Position numbers and translations under genes: made by a program. This document shows positions 7,611-16,196 of a DNA stretch of 64,000 nt, one piece after another; position 1 is the stretch's first letter, and each line of letters begins with the position of its first letter. A model generated the notes under the pieces. That model was not told the origin of the DNA. It saw nothing but the letters and a program-made list of their open reading frames with translations, and made no database searches. The stretch comes from Chromatiales bacterium (GTDB lineage: Bacteria > Pseudomonadota > Gammaproteobacteria > Steroidobacterales > GCA-2729495). The stretch covers positions 1 to 64,000 of the forward strand of contig NZCC01000061.1 in assembly GCA_002688175.1 (NCBI GenBank). Direction: 5' to 3'.

Positions 7611-9680
7611 ATGGATCGCGACAGCCCTGAATTATGGCAGTGGCCTCAGCCACGGTTACCTGCCGTGGTGCGCCCATCACGGCTAAAGCCGCTCCGACAA
7701 AAAGATTTCAGACCATCGCGTCTAACTCTGATTCTGCTGCTGATTCTGACCGCCACAATCGCCCAATCAGAAGACTGGGCGTATTACGGATTCGATCAGG
7801 GCGGCACACGGTTCTCCCCTTTGCAGCAGATCGACCGGAGCAATATCGCAAACCTCGAAGTTGCATGGACACACCGTTACGGCGATCTGCCCAAATATGC
7901 AGACCGAAGCCAGTTCGCCGGTTATCACACCACACCGATCCTGTTACCCAAAGCCGCTGGCAGATCACTCATCTTATGTACCCCGTTCAGTCGCGTTATC
8001 GCCCTTGACCCCGCGACCGGTAAAGAACGCTGGAGTTATGCGCCGAAACTCAACCTGCCCAAAATTCCGAGCCGGCTCAAATGTCTGGGCGTTGCTTACT
8101 GGCAGGATCCGCAAGCGACTCAGGGCCAGTCCTGCGCGCATCGAATCATCTTCGGCACCCACGACCGGCGCATTATCGCTGTCGATGCAACCTCCGGCAC
8201 GCTGTGTCCCGCCTTCGGTGATGCCGGGCAGGTTGATGTCAATCCTTTGATTGCTGCGGCAACTCCCGCACATCCGGACCCGGCCGGAACAACGTTTTCT
8301 GCCCCCCCTGTCATCGTTAACGGCGTTGTTGTGATCGGCAACATCAACAACATGAAAAACCAGTTTGCGAATGCCCCGAGCGGTGCAATTCGTGCATTCG
8401 ATGCCCGCAGCGGTAAATTCCTGTGGAGCTTCGATCCGGTACCACGCAATGCAGACGATCCGCAGGCTAACAACTGGACGCAACGCGCCCTGGCCACGAC
8501 GGGCGGCGGGAATGCGTGGACCGTACTGTCGGCGGATGAGGAACGTGACCTGGTATTTATTCCAACCTCGAGCGCCTCGCCCAATTTTTTCGGTGGTACA
8601 CGACCGGGTGATAATCGATACGCAAATTCGGTCGTAGCGCTGCGTGCCGCAACCGGGGAAGTCGCATGGCATTTCCAGCACATCCATCACGATGTCTGGG
8701 ACTGGGATACACCAGCGGCCCCGATACTCGTCGATATCACTCGCGACGGCCAAACCATTCCAGCCGTCGTGCAATTAACCAAACAGGGCTTCGTGTTTGT
8801 CCTGCATCGCGACACAGGTGCACCCCTGTTTGAGGTTATCGAACGCCCGGTACCTACGGACGGCGTACCCGGTGAAGTCCTGTCACCAACCCAGCCATTC
8901 CCGGTCAAGCCCCCACCGTTGATGAAAACCGGCATCGAGCCCGAGGATGCCTGGGGCCTGACCTTCTGGGATCGCGGTAAATGCCGCGAACAAATCGAGG
9001 CTGCGCGTCACGGCGACATCTTCACACCACCGAGCACCAAAGGCTGGATCATGTATCCAAGCACTGCCGGCGGGCCGAACTGGGGCGGAGGCGCCTTCGA
9101 CCCGGGACGCAATCTTGTGGTGACCAATGTGTCAAAAGTCGGACTCTGGCTACGCTTATTGCCGCAAACAGAAATTGATCCGACGGCTCCCTTCGATGCT
9201 TCGGCCGGCGCCCCGATGGGCCCACCAGCACCAATCCGGGGCACGGACTATGCGCTGGAACAAAGAATTTTTTTAAGTCCGATTTATAACCCGTGCACTC
9301 CACCGCCATGGTCAAGCCTTGTTGCTGTCGATGTTGCCGAAGGCACCATTGCCTGGGACGTACCCCTCGGTACAATTGAAAAACTGTCGCCGGTACCGAT
9401 TCCGTTGAAATGGGGATCGCCGAATGCCGGCGGTCCGATCATCACCGCCGGCGGTCTGGTCTTTATCGGCGCGACCGCCGATCACAAATTTCGGGCTTTC
9501 GATATCGATACCGGAGATGAAATCTGGATCACCGAAACCCCGAGCGCATCGCACTCAACGCCCATGACCTATACAGCAGATGGCCGGCAATTTGTGGTCA
9601 TTGCATCCGGCGGCCATATGTTCATCAACCCGGGCACCATTGATGACTGGCTCATAGCCTACGCACTGCCGATTAATTAG
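7611..9680 (+). CDS. PQQ-dependent dehydrogenase (GDH/quinate dehydrogenase-like)
   Basis: A quinoprotein of about 689 residues with an eight-bladed propeller. It starts at the family segment DWAYYGFDQGGTRFSPL and includes GTHDRRIIAVDATSG, QHIHHDVWDWDTPAAP and the C-terminal GGHMF repeat. It resembles the glucose/quinate/shikimate group but has one N-terminal hydrophobic segment (TLILLLILTATIAQ) instead of a multi-pass anchor, so it is periplasmic or singly anchored. ATG 7611 has AGGGG at good spacing; the longer frame to 7554 would overlap the cytochrome gene. The first 35 or so codons are made of REP-like DNA (7637-7695), so the N-terminus before the signal is probably not ancestral. The electron partner is presumably the cytochrome just upstream. 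The substrate is unknown. Confidence 0.85.
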   Translation: MDRDSPELWQWPQPRLPAVVRPSRLKPLRQKDFRPSRLTLILLLILTATIAQSEDWAYYGFDQGGTRFSPLQQIDRSNIANLEVAWTHRYGDLPKYADRSQFAGYHTTPILLPKAAGRSLILCTPFSRVIALDPATGKERWSYAPKLNLPKIPSRLKCLGVAYWQDPQATQGQSCAHRIIFGTHDRRIIAVDATSGTLCPAFGDAGQVDVNPLIAAATPAHPDPAGTTFSAPPVIVNGVVVIGNINNMKNQFANAPSGAIRAFDARSGKFLWSFDPVPRNADDPQANNWTQRALATTGGGNAWTVLSADEERDLVFIPTSSASPNFFGGTRPGDNRYANSVVALRAATGEVAWHFQHIHHDVWDWDTPAAPILVDITRDGQTIPAVVQLTKQGFVFVLHRDTGAPLFEVIERPVPTDGVPGEVLSPTQPFPVKPPPLMKTGIEPEDAWGLTFWDRGKCREQIEAARHGDIFTPPSTKGWIMYPSTAGGPNWGGGAFDPGRNLVVTNVSKVGLWLRLLPQTEIDPTAPFDASAGAPMGPPAPIRGTDYALEQRIFLSPIYNPCTPPPWSSLVAVDVAEGTIAWDVPLGTIEKLSPVPIPLKWGSPNAGGPIITAGGLVFIGATADHKFRAFDIDTGDEIWITETPSASHSTPMTYTADGRQFVVIASGGHMFINPGTIDDWLIAYALPIN
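7637..7655 (+). repeat. REP-like copy inside dehydrogenase 5' end
   Basis: Reads GCAGTGGCCTCAGCCACGG and contains a perfect GTGGC-CTCA-GCCAC hairpin. It pairs in opposite orientation with the copy at 7677-7695, a BIME-like arrangement. It is translated as codons of the inferred N-terminal extension. Confidence 0.5.
7677..7695 (-). repeat. REP-like copy inside dehydrogenase 5' end
   Basis: On the minus strand it reads GGAGCGGCTTTAGCCGTGA, the best match in the window to the REP consensus of Pseudomonas-type genomes. It lies within the first 30 codons of the PQQ dehydrogenase frame. Confidence 0.65.
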
Positions 9681-9689
9681 GTCGGCAGC

Positions 9690-10598
9690 GTGGACCTGCG
9701 GCAACTGAAATATTTCCGTACCATTGTCGACCAGGGCAGCTTTCGCAAGGCTGCTGATGTACTGCACATTTCGCCACCGGCCCTGAGTCTGTCGATAAAA
9801 GGTCTCGAAGACGAACTCGGCCTCTGTCTGCTCGACCGCAAGCCAGGACATATTCTGCCGACATCCTTTGGTCATTCGCTATATAACAGTGCGATCAACA
9901 TCCAGAATAATGTGCAATCAGCGCTTGACGAACTCAATGAGATACGCGGCATCGGCAGTGGAAGCCTTGCGATCGGCATCCTGCCGTACGGCATCCCGGC
10001 GACAATGGGACGGCTGATCGGAAACTTTAATGAACGCTATCCGAACCTCGAGATCCGCATAGGCCTGGGTTCATCGGACTACCTGCGCAACCGGCTGGCT
10101 AATGCAGAGCTGGATTTCATGGTCAGCGAAATTGATGACTCATTATCGGACCATGCTTTCGAGCAGGAACCGTTATTTACACTGCGCTACGGACTGGTCG
10201 CTGGCCATAAACATCCTCTTGCCGGCAAGCGCAACCTTTCGCTTAAGCGAGTACTCGAATACCGCATTGCTTATGCCCGCACCTGGAGAAACGTACTGAA
10301 AAACTGGAACGTGACCTTCCAGAACGAGGGACTGCAGCCACCTCGTCCCTCGATCGGTGAAGCAACGGATTTCTTTTTTATCAACATGATTTCGAACTGC
10401 AACGCTGTGGCGGTACTGCCTATGATCGGCACGTTCATGGATGCGATAGATAACGGCCAGCTCAGTGAATTGCACGTACCGAAGGTAAATTGGTCAAGCA
10501 CGGTTGCGCTGGTCTACCGGGCCGGAGAAACTCTTTCACCCAATGCCCGGCTACTACGCGATGAAACAAGGACAGCTTTGTCGGAATTGACACTCTGA
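9690..10598 (+). CDS. LysR-family transcriptional regulator
   Basis: A 302-residue LysR-type regulator. The winged helix-turn-helix covers about residues 1-60 (DLRQLKYFRTIVDQGSF, ADVLHISPPALSLSIKGLE), followed by a periplasmic-binding-protein-like effector domain. The start is GTG 9690, nine bases after the dehydrogenase stop, and it begins exactly at the family consensus DLRQLKYF. Being last in the amidohydrolase-cytochrome-PQQ cluster on the same strand, it is the likely local regulator, although most LysR genes are divergent from their target. The effector is unknown. Confidence 0.9.
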   Translation: MDLRQLKYFRTIVDQGSFRKAADVLHISPPALSLSIKGLEDELGLCLLDRKPGHILPTSFGHSLYNSAINIQNNVQSALDELNEIRGIGSGSLAIGILPYGIPATMGRLIGNFNERYPNLEIRIGLGSSDYLRNRLANAELDFMVSEIDDSLSDHAFEQEPLFTLRYGLVAGHKHPLAGKRNLSLKRVLEYRIAYARTWRNVLKNWNVTFQNEGLQPPRPSIGEATDFFFINMISNCNAVAVLPMIGTFMDAIDNGQLSELHVPKVNWSSTVALVYRAGETLSPNARLLRDETRTALSELTL

Positions 10599-10847
10599 TT
10601 CAGCGAAATAATAGCAAAATAGCCGGATTTTGGCCCACGATGACCATACAGTGATCGCGAGAATCTGCGAAAGTTTGGAAAAAGTCCCGGGCTTACCGTT
10701 AATATAGGCACTCGAAGAATGTGGAGTTGCCTGCTACAGCAATAGTGCGCAATGAAACCAAAACGTGGCGGATCTTTATTTTCAAAATGTGTCCGCAACT
10801 TAAAATTGTCTAATTGATATGTATGTGCTCCGGGGAGTCAAGTTGAT

Positions 10848-11183
10848 ATGAAGAAAATATTTAGCCTGTTGATCTTTACAATTACTGTGATGGGTTCGGG
10901 TAGTGTCATGGCTGATGACGGCCATTGCAATTACACTCAGGAAAACATGTTTGCCGGACCTTTCAAGGTCTGCCAGATGCCTGCTGATGCTGCGGCATGT
11001 GAAGATCTTGGCAACACAGACGATAACGCTGATGCCGTAGCCGGTGACGGTGAATGCTCTACCGAGGGTGCGGTCGGCACTTGTGACATGGGCGATACCA
11101 AACTCGTGTATTACGAAGGAGATCCCGGCGGTCTCGAGATTGGCTGTGGATTCCAGAGCGGCGAATGGGTTAATGCTGAATAA
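10848..11183 (+). CDS. Small secreted acidic Cys-containing protein
   Basis: A 111-residue protein with a clear signal peptide (MKKIFSLLIFTITVMGSGSV, cleavage after MAD or nearby). The mature part is acidic and has six cysteines (CNYTQ, VCQMP, ACEDLG, ECSTEG, TCDMGD, GCGF), consistent with disulfides in the periplasm or outside the cell. GGGGAG lies ten bases before the ATG and a strong terminator follows, so it is a monocistronic gene. I recognise no domain. The 249-bp upstream gap has no evident gene and presumably holds its promoter. Confidence 0.7.
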   Translation: MKKIFSLLIFTITVMGSGSVMADDGHCNYTQENMFAGPFKVCQMPADAAACEDLGNTDDNADAVAGDGECSTEGAVGTCDMGDTKLVYYEGDPGGLEIGCGFQSGEWVNAE

Positions 11184-11210
11184 GCACTGACCTGAAGCTA
11201 CATAAAAATG

Positions 11211-11233
11211 GCAGGCGCAAGCCTGCTTTTTTT
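11211..11233 (+). terminator. Rho-independent terminator
   Basis: GCAGGC-GCAA-GCCTGC, a 6-bp perfect stem with a tetraloop, followed directly by a run of seven T. It terminates the small secreted-protein gene ending at 11183. Confidence 0.9.
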
Positions 11234-11274
11234 ATGGCGTCCTGAATGGGGTCAGGATATCTGTTTCAACACGT

Positions 11275-12531
11275 TCAGCTAAAAATAGTCTTTAACACGA
11301 AATAGAACACGATCGACAGAATGGCGCCCGCAGGGATCGTAATAAGCCATGACATGAATATTCGCCTGACGACATTCAAATCGATAGCAGATATTCCACG
11401 CGCCATGCCGACACCCAGGACAGCACCAACAAGCGTATGCGTTGTTGAGACAGGTATTCCGGTACCGGAAGCGATGACAATTGTTGTTGCAGCAGCAAGC
11501 TCAGCCGCAAAACCGCGACTTGGCGTCAGGTGGGTAATCTTCTTGCCAACGGTAGCGATTACATGCCGGCCGAATGTCGCTAAACCAATGACAATTCCCA
11601 TACCACCGAGCAACAAAACCCAGATCGAAACCGGCGCACTCTGAGTCACCACGTCTTCTCGAGCGATACTTATGACGGCCGCAACGGGACCGATTGCATT
11701 AGCCACATCATTCGAGCCATGAGCAAATGCCATGCCGCAGGCAGTCACTACCATCAGGACTGCAAACACCCGCTCAACGGTAAAGTAATGGAATTTTTTC
11801 TCGGCCTTACGGTTTGGCTGAATGCGTTGAATAAAGAATTTACCAATAACTGCGACGACAATTCCGCAGCCTATCGCCATCATGTATGTCTCGAATATTG
11901 ATAAATCTGAGCCAATATAAACGTGCTTAAGACCCTTGAGCATCGTCACGAGCGCAATCATAAAAACGGCAAGAAAGATGTAAAACGGCACGAAGCGCTT
12001 GGCTCTGACGAGCGGATCCGGGCGCGACAGAATCAACCATTGAACCGAATTGAACAACAGGAAAGACAGGATTCCGGCAATCAATGGTGAAGCCACCCAA
12101 CTGGCGACGATGGCAGCAACCTTTCCCCACTGTACAGAATCCATACCGATTCCGACCATTGCGAAACCGATAATTGCACCGACAATCGAATGTGTCGTCG
12201 AAACGGGCCAGCCACGCATTGAAGCAATCAACAACCAGACACCGGCTGCCAGTAAAGCAGCGAGCATACCGAACATCAGGAGTTCAGGCGTATCAGTCAG
12301 TGATGATGCGTCGATGATGCCTTTGCGTATTGTTTTGGTAACCTCACCACCGGCCAGTACCGCACCCGAAAACTCGAATATTGCGGCAATTAACAGCGCC
12401 TGCTTGACCGTAATGGCTCGCGAACCGATCGATGTCGCCATGGCATTCGCGACATCGTTCGCACCAATGCCCCAGGCCATAAACAGGCCAAAAATCGCAG
12501 CAAGCGCGATATATATCAGCGCATCTTCCAT
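11275..12531 (-). CDS. pit: Inorganic phosphate transporter, Pit family
   Basis: A low-affinity metal-phosphate symporter of the inner membrane, about 418 residues from ATG 12531. Both halves carry the PiT signature (GANDVANAMATSIGSRA near the N-terminus, HGSNDVANAIGPVAA in the second half), and VSTTH occurs twice. About ten membrane segments are visible. The open frame extends further upstream to 12606, but that part overlaps the preceding gene and lacks family similarity; MEDALIYIALA is the natural start. It lies 10 bp after the DUF47 gene, the usual pairing of a PhoU-like protein with Pit. Confidence 0.94.
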   Translation of the reverse strand: MEDALIYIALAAIFGLFMAWGIGANDVANAMATSIGSRAITVKQALLIAAIFEFSGAVLAGGEVTKTIRKGIIDASSLTDTPELLMFGMLAALLAAGVWLLIASMRGWPVSTTHSIVGAIIGFAMVGIGMDSVQWGKVAAIVASWVASPLIAGILSFLLFNSVQWLILSRPDPLVRAKRFVPFYIFLAVFMIALVTMLKGLKHVYIGSDLSIFETYMMAIGCGIVVAVIGKFFIQRIQPNRKAEKKFHYFTVERVFAVLMVVTACGMAFAHGSNDVANAIGPVAAVISIAREDVVTQSAPVSIWVLLLGGMGIVIGLATFGRHVIATVGKKITHLTPSRGFAAELAAATTIVIASGTGIPVSTTHTLVGAVLGVGMARGISAIDLNVVRRIFMSWLITIPAGAILSIVFYFVLKTIFS

Positions 12532-12541
12532 TAACCAGACC

Positions 12542-13261
12542 TCAGTGAGAAAGTAACAGCTCGAGTCGCCGACCGATGCGCTCGGCCATGTCGCCGATTT
12601 CTCCAATCAGCTCAATTACCCGGTACAAAAAAATGACATCGATGGGGGGCAAATCTTTTTCCAGTTTAAAAAGTTCTTCACGCACTTTTGCCTGCATTTC
12701 ATCAGTCTCATTTTCGATCACATCGAGTTCACCAACGAGCTTTTCTACAAAAGCCGCTTCTGCGCCACGAAAACCCGTCGTATATAGCTCATCCAATTCA
12801 CGGACACTCTTGCACGCTTTTTTTGCGGCATCGCAGTTACGCTGCACAAACTCGATGAAACTGGTGCATAGCTTTTCCGGAATAATCATCTTGCGGCCCA
12901 CTACGAGACCAGAGATATCACGAACCGTATTTGCAATCTGATCTTGGGCCCACAACAGATTAAGCAAATCTTCCCGGGGAACGGGCATAAACATGCTTTT
13001 CGGTAACTGACCACGAATCTGTTTTTTTAACTCATCAGCCTCCTGCTCGAGCAGAACAATCCGGTCACGCAACTCGCTAACCTCATCCCATTTTTGCTCA
13101 ATAGTTTTTTCAAAAAAAGGCAGCAGCTCTTTTGCAGTCTTAAAACAAACCTCCATGTGGTCTTGCATCGGTGCTACAGGAGAATCACCAAATATTTTCG
13201 TAATGTAATTAGTCAATGAACTATCCCCCGTGGATATGTCCTGTACAGACAGGTCGTGCAT
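12542..13261 (-). CDS. DUF47/TIGR00153 PhoU-like protein (YkaA family)
   Basis: A PhoU-like helical protein found beside Pit transporters and thought to modulate phosphate uptake. Starting at ATG 13261 gives 239 residues, close to the usual 220-230. The family start TKIFGDSPVAPMQDHM, the long acidic helices (EQEADELKKQIRGQLPK) and the MPVPREDLL segment are present. The longer frame to 13393 adds 44 residues of low-complexity sequence and is not supported. No strong ribosome-binding site is visible at either start. It forms a two-gene operon with the Pit permease. Confidence 0.9.
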   Translation of the reverse strand: MHDLSVQDISTGDSSLTNYITKIFGDSPVAPMQDHMEVCFKTAKELLPFFEKTIEQKWDEVSELRDRIVLLEQEADELKKQIRGQLPKSMFMPVPREDLLNLLWAQDQIANTVRDISGLVVGRKMIIPEKLCTSFIEFVQRNCDAAKKACKSVRELDELYTTGFRGAEAAFVEKLVGELDVIENETDEMQAKVREELFKLEKDLPPIDVIFLYRVIELIGEIGDMAERIGRRLELLLSH

Positions 13262-13373
13262 TATTGCAGGTTGATTTTTTCGTATGGTACAGGAATGCCT
13301 AAATAGTAGGCCACCAATTCTGACTGCCAGACCGCTCGAACCAACCGCCATACATCGCGACAATATTGACGGC

Positions 13374-13405
13374 TCAAATAAAAGGCGGCCCATAAGGACC
13401 GCCTT
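13374..13405 (-). terminator. Rho-independent terminator of the Rieske oxygenase gene
   Basis: AAGGCGG (13382-13388) pairs with CCGCCTT (13399-13405). Read on the minus strand the hairpin is followed by TTTTATTT. It begins 30 bp after the oxygenase stop codon and separates that gene from the DUF47-pit operon on the same strand. Confidence 0.85.
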
Positions 13406-13434
13406 CTTTACGCTTTGTCGATAAAGTTCCTGTG

Positions 13435-14640
13435 CTAGGCTGCATCCTCGATTTTCTTGCGCTCGGTGCGGTTCTTGACACGCGGAATCTCATCCAGCAC
13501 CCAGTTCCCAGAGGTTCGCCGACCCGGGCACGGGATGGCATACGCCGCACCGACACCGTTAGTACGGTTAAACTCATCCATATCGATGCGCCAGCCCATG
13601 TCGTCGAACTTCTCGAGCCAGTCCCGATAGGCCACGATCGCCTTGTCGGCCGGCATCAACACTTCCTTGGTCGGGCTCAACGGAGTCCGGGTCGGGTTGA
13701 GGTCGGTCAGAATGACGATGTCCTGCCCGGCAATAACTGCGTTACGCGCATGGATAGCCTGGTTGTTCTTCGGATCGAGAATAAAATTACGCATATTCAG
13801 GAAGAAGATCTTGGTCCGATGCTCGTCCACAGGTTGCTCGAAGAAATACTGCCGGAACATCTTGTCTTCCGTAAGATTGATATACGTCGGCATAATGTTC
13901 GGACCATAAGTCCCGCCACCGGCGAATATCTTGCTACGCTGGGTCTTCGCATCACCCCATGGCGTATCCCCATCAGGCGCTGTTTCATCGCCCTTCTGTG
14001 GCAGCGGCGGTGAATCGAACTCATGCATAAACCAGAAACCCCAGCCCTGGTTGTGATCCTCCGTCTCGTACTCGCTGGTTTTGTATGTATCGCGGTTCAC
14101 ACCCTGATGACCATGGGTCGGGTGGACAAACTCATTATGCGCCGGATCCAGGCCGTTCTCGATAGAACGCTCATAGTAATACGGCACATCCAGCACCAGG
14201 ATGTCATTGGCTGTCCAGCCTTCCTGCCCATACTCCTCGACCTCGAGCAGCGGTGAGCGTGATTCTTCAGGCTCGTCACCCAGGAAAGCAAACACGATGC
14301 CGTATTTCTCCTGAACCGGGTATGAATCAACCTTGGCACGCGGCGGTGTTTTTGTGCCATAACCAATTGACGGGATATTCTTGCACTCGCCGTCACCACC
14401 AAATTCCCAACCGTGGTATGGACAGACAACGCAGCCATCGACAATGCGTGGCGCGCTACCCATGGACCATGGACCGCCCAGCGAAGCGCCACGGTGTGTA
14501 CATGTGTCGCTCAGAACGCGTGCCTCACCATTCTCATCGCGGAATGCAACAAGATTGACACCAAGCACCATGGCCTTTTCAGGCATGTCATGGCCCAACT
14601 CATCACTTTTAATAATCGGATACCAAAAATTGATATACAT
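13435..14640 (-). CDS. Rieske [2Fe-2S] aromatic ring-hydroxylating oxygenase subunit
   Basis: A 401-residue terminal oxygenase component. The Rieske cluster ligands are Cys47 and His49 (CTHRGASLGG) with Cys73 and His76 (CPYHGWEF). The mononuclear-iron facial triad lies in the later ENGLDPAHNEFVHPTHG segment near 155-171. GGGAGA is nine bases before the ATG. No ferredoxin, reductase or beta subunit is adjacent, so it resembles solitary Rieske non-haem oxygenases that recruit reductases from elsewhere. The substrate is unknown. Three inverted repeats lie in its leader (14656-14741), and a FixLJ-like oxygen-sensing pair is divergent upstream, which could link its expression to oxygen. Confidence 0.9.
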   Translation of the reverse strand: MYINFWYPIIKSDELGHDMPEKAMVLGVNLVAFRDENGEARVLSDTCTHRGASLGGPWSMGSAPRIVDGCVVCPYHGWEFGGDGECKNIPSIGYGTKTPPRAKVDSYPVQEKYGIVFAFLGDEPEESRSPLLEVEEYGQEGWTANDILVLDVPYYYERSIENGLDPAHNEFVHPTHGHQGVNRDTYKTSEYETEDHNQGWGFWFMHEFDSPPLPQKGDETAPDGDTPWGDAKTQRSKIFAGGGTYGPNIMPTYINLTEDKMFRQYFFEQPVDEHRTKIFFLNMRNFILDPKNNQAIHARNAVIAGQDIVILTDLNPTRTPLSPTKEVLMPADKAIVAYRDWLEKFDDMGWRIDMDEFNRTNGVGAAYAIPCPGRRTSGNWVLDEIPRVKNRTERKKIEDAA

Positions 14641-14655
14641 GCTTTTTTATCTCCC

Positions 14656-14700
14656 ATGACCCGCTAGAGGGTCATTTATGTCAACAGGTTGTTTACCTGT
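14656..14700. promoter_or_regulatory. Two inverted repeats upstream of the Rieske gene
   Basis: ATGACCC-6 nt-GGGTCAT (14656-14675) and ACAGGT-5 nt-ACCTGT (14684-14700) are both perfect. They are spaced closely and lie 16-60 bp upstream of the oxygenase ATG, where a dimeric repressor or activator would sit. The binding protein is unknown. Confidence 0.45.
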
Positions 14701-14712
14701 ACGCCTGCCAAT

Positions 14713-14741
14713 GTGTATTCGGGCTTAAATCCCGACTACAC
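14713..14741. repeat. REP-like hairpin, CGGG..CCCG type
   Basis: GTGTA-TT-CGGG-CTTAAAT-CCCG-AC-TACAC forms a hairpin with one 2-nt internal mismatch. It is a different type from the GGAGYGG family, with a TTTA-like loop common in REP sequences. Confidence 0.45.
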
Positions 14742-15053
14742 AACTCGTCCTTATACCGGATTAGGCAAAATACTAGCTACGCCGCCACTACTGCCCAATT
14801 CGTACTTCTACTTACCGCATAAGCGTAAAACCGAATTCACTGGCCAGGAACTTTTACGCCCGCCGGTTGCCAAACCACCGCCCTGAACTGTGCAAGGCCT
14901 TGATTCATAAAGAACTGGAAACCACTACAAGCACTGCACCTCACACCAGCTTGCCGCAGAGCGGCGCTGACCCACCGTCCGTAGCCAATTTCTTGCTGCA
15001 CTCACTTCGTTTCACTTACACTGATTACCTATACAGCTTTTGGTATCCGCTTA
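14742..15053. other. Intergenic, no gene seen
   Basis: About 310 bp between the divergent Rieske and PAS-kinase genes. Short open frames here have no recognisable features. It should contain the promoter for the kinase-regulator pair, but no convincing -35/-10 pair stands out. Confidence 0.5.
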
Positions 15054-16196
15054 GTGGTCACCTCTCCCGAGCAACAACAGTCCCCAAAATTTGACTTGCC
15101 CGCTCAGGTAGCGTTCATGGATGCGCTCATCGAAGCGATTGTCATTACGGATGAAACGGGAGTAATCGAGCGCTGCAACAAAGCAGCCGTCGATATGTTC
15201 GGCTTCTCACAGGAGGAAGCCGTTGGCCAGAATATTTCGATCCTGATGCCACCCTCTGACAGTGCCAACCATGCTGCCTACGTAGAGCGCTATCGCCGGA
15301 CGCGTGAAGCACGGATCATAGGTATCGGTCGCGAACTCAATGCCCGGCGCAAGGACGGCATGATTTTCCCGATTCACCTGGCACTCAGTGAAATAACCTA
15401 CCGTGGAACCGTGCGCTACATAGGCCTGATGCGCGATCTGACGGATCACAAGAAAGCTGAAGAACGCACACTGCGCCTGCATACCGACATGATCACAGCA
15501 AGCCGCCTGACGACGATGGGCGAGATGGCCGCAGCGATGGCACATGAAATCAACCAACCGCTGGCTGCGATTGCGAACTATGCCTCTGCCAGCGAACGAA
15601 TACTGGCCCGTGGACTAGGCAATATCGAAGATATCAAGGCAGCTCTTCATCATATCAAGACCCAATCGCACCGGGCCGGTGATATCATCCGCAGGCTACG
15701 CAGTTTCGTCACACCCGGAAGCGTTGATCTTGAACCGACAGATATCAAGGCGATCATCGATGCAATCAAACCTTTGGCGGAGGTTGATGCACATGCCAAC
15801 AATATTGCAATCCATTTCGATGTCTCAACCAATCTGCCAAAGATTGTCGCCGACCAGCTGCAGATCCAGCAGGTTCTGCTGAATCTATTGCGTAATGGAA
15901 TCGATGCGATGCAGGACTGCGATCCCGAACATCGGCGCCTGGAACTGCATTGCTATATTGCTACACCCCATACGATTCGCATCGATGTCATCGACTGCGG
16001 CCATGGCATCACTGAGGAGGCTGGAAAGAACCTGTTTCTTCCATTTTTCACGACCAAAACCAGCGGCATGGGCATGGGCCTCGCAATCAGCCATACTATT
16101 GTAAAATCTCATAGTGGAGGACTGAGTTTCTCCAATAACCTGAGCGGCGGTGCAACATTCTCCGTAACGCTACCTACCAAGATGGCCAACAAATGA
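15054..16196 (+). CDS. FixL-like PAS sensor histidine kinase
   Basis: A 380-residue cytoplasmic sensor kinase with one PAS domain (about 20-132), an H-box (AAAMAHEINQPLAAIANYA, His164) and a HATPase domain ending with GMGMGLAISHTIVKSHSG. The PAS domain follows the FixL haem pocket. His73 in NHAAYVERYRRT corresponds to the proximal haem ligand, and Arg93 in IIGIGRE to the distal arginine of rhizobial FixL. Oxygen sensing is therefore plausible but inferred. GTG 15054 is the likely start. The stop overlaps the FixJ-like gene by 4 bp (ATGA), showing translational coupling. No membrane segments are present. Confidence 0.88.
   Translation: MVTSPEQQQSPKFDLPAQVAFMDALIEAIVITDETGVIERCNKAAVDMFGFSQEEAVGQNISILMPPSDSANHAAYVERYRRTREARIIGIGRELNARRKDGMIFPIHLALSEITYRGTVRYIGLMRDLTDHKKAEERTLRLHTDMITASRLTTMGEMAAAMAHEINQPLAAIANYASASERILARGLGNIEDIKAALHHIKTQSHRAGDIIRRLRSFVTPGSVDLEPTDIKAIIDAIKPLAEVDAHANNIAIHFDVSTNLPKIVADQLQIQQVLLNLLRNGIDAMQDCDPEHRRLELHCYIATPHTIRIDVIDCGHGITEEAGKNLFLPFFTTKTSGMGMGLAISHTIVKSHSGGLSFSNNLSGGATFSVTLPTKMANK

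Noticed and set aside
7974-8774. 266-codon open frame on the minus strand
   Set aside because: It lies wholly inside the PQQ dehydrogenase, which has strong family motifs across the same bases. Long antisense frames are common in such codon-biased DNA.
12050-12556. 168-codon plus-strand frame
   Set aside because: Antisense to the conserved N-terminal half of the Pit permease; composition (Ile/Ala/Pro-rich) reflects the opposite strand.
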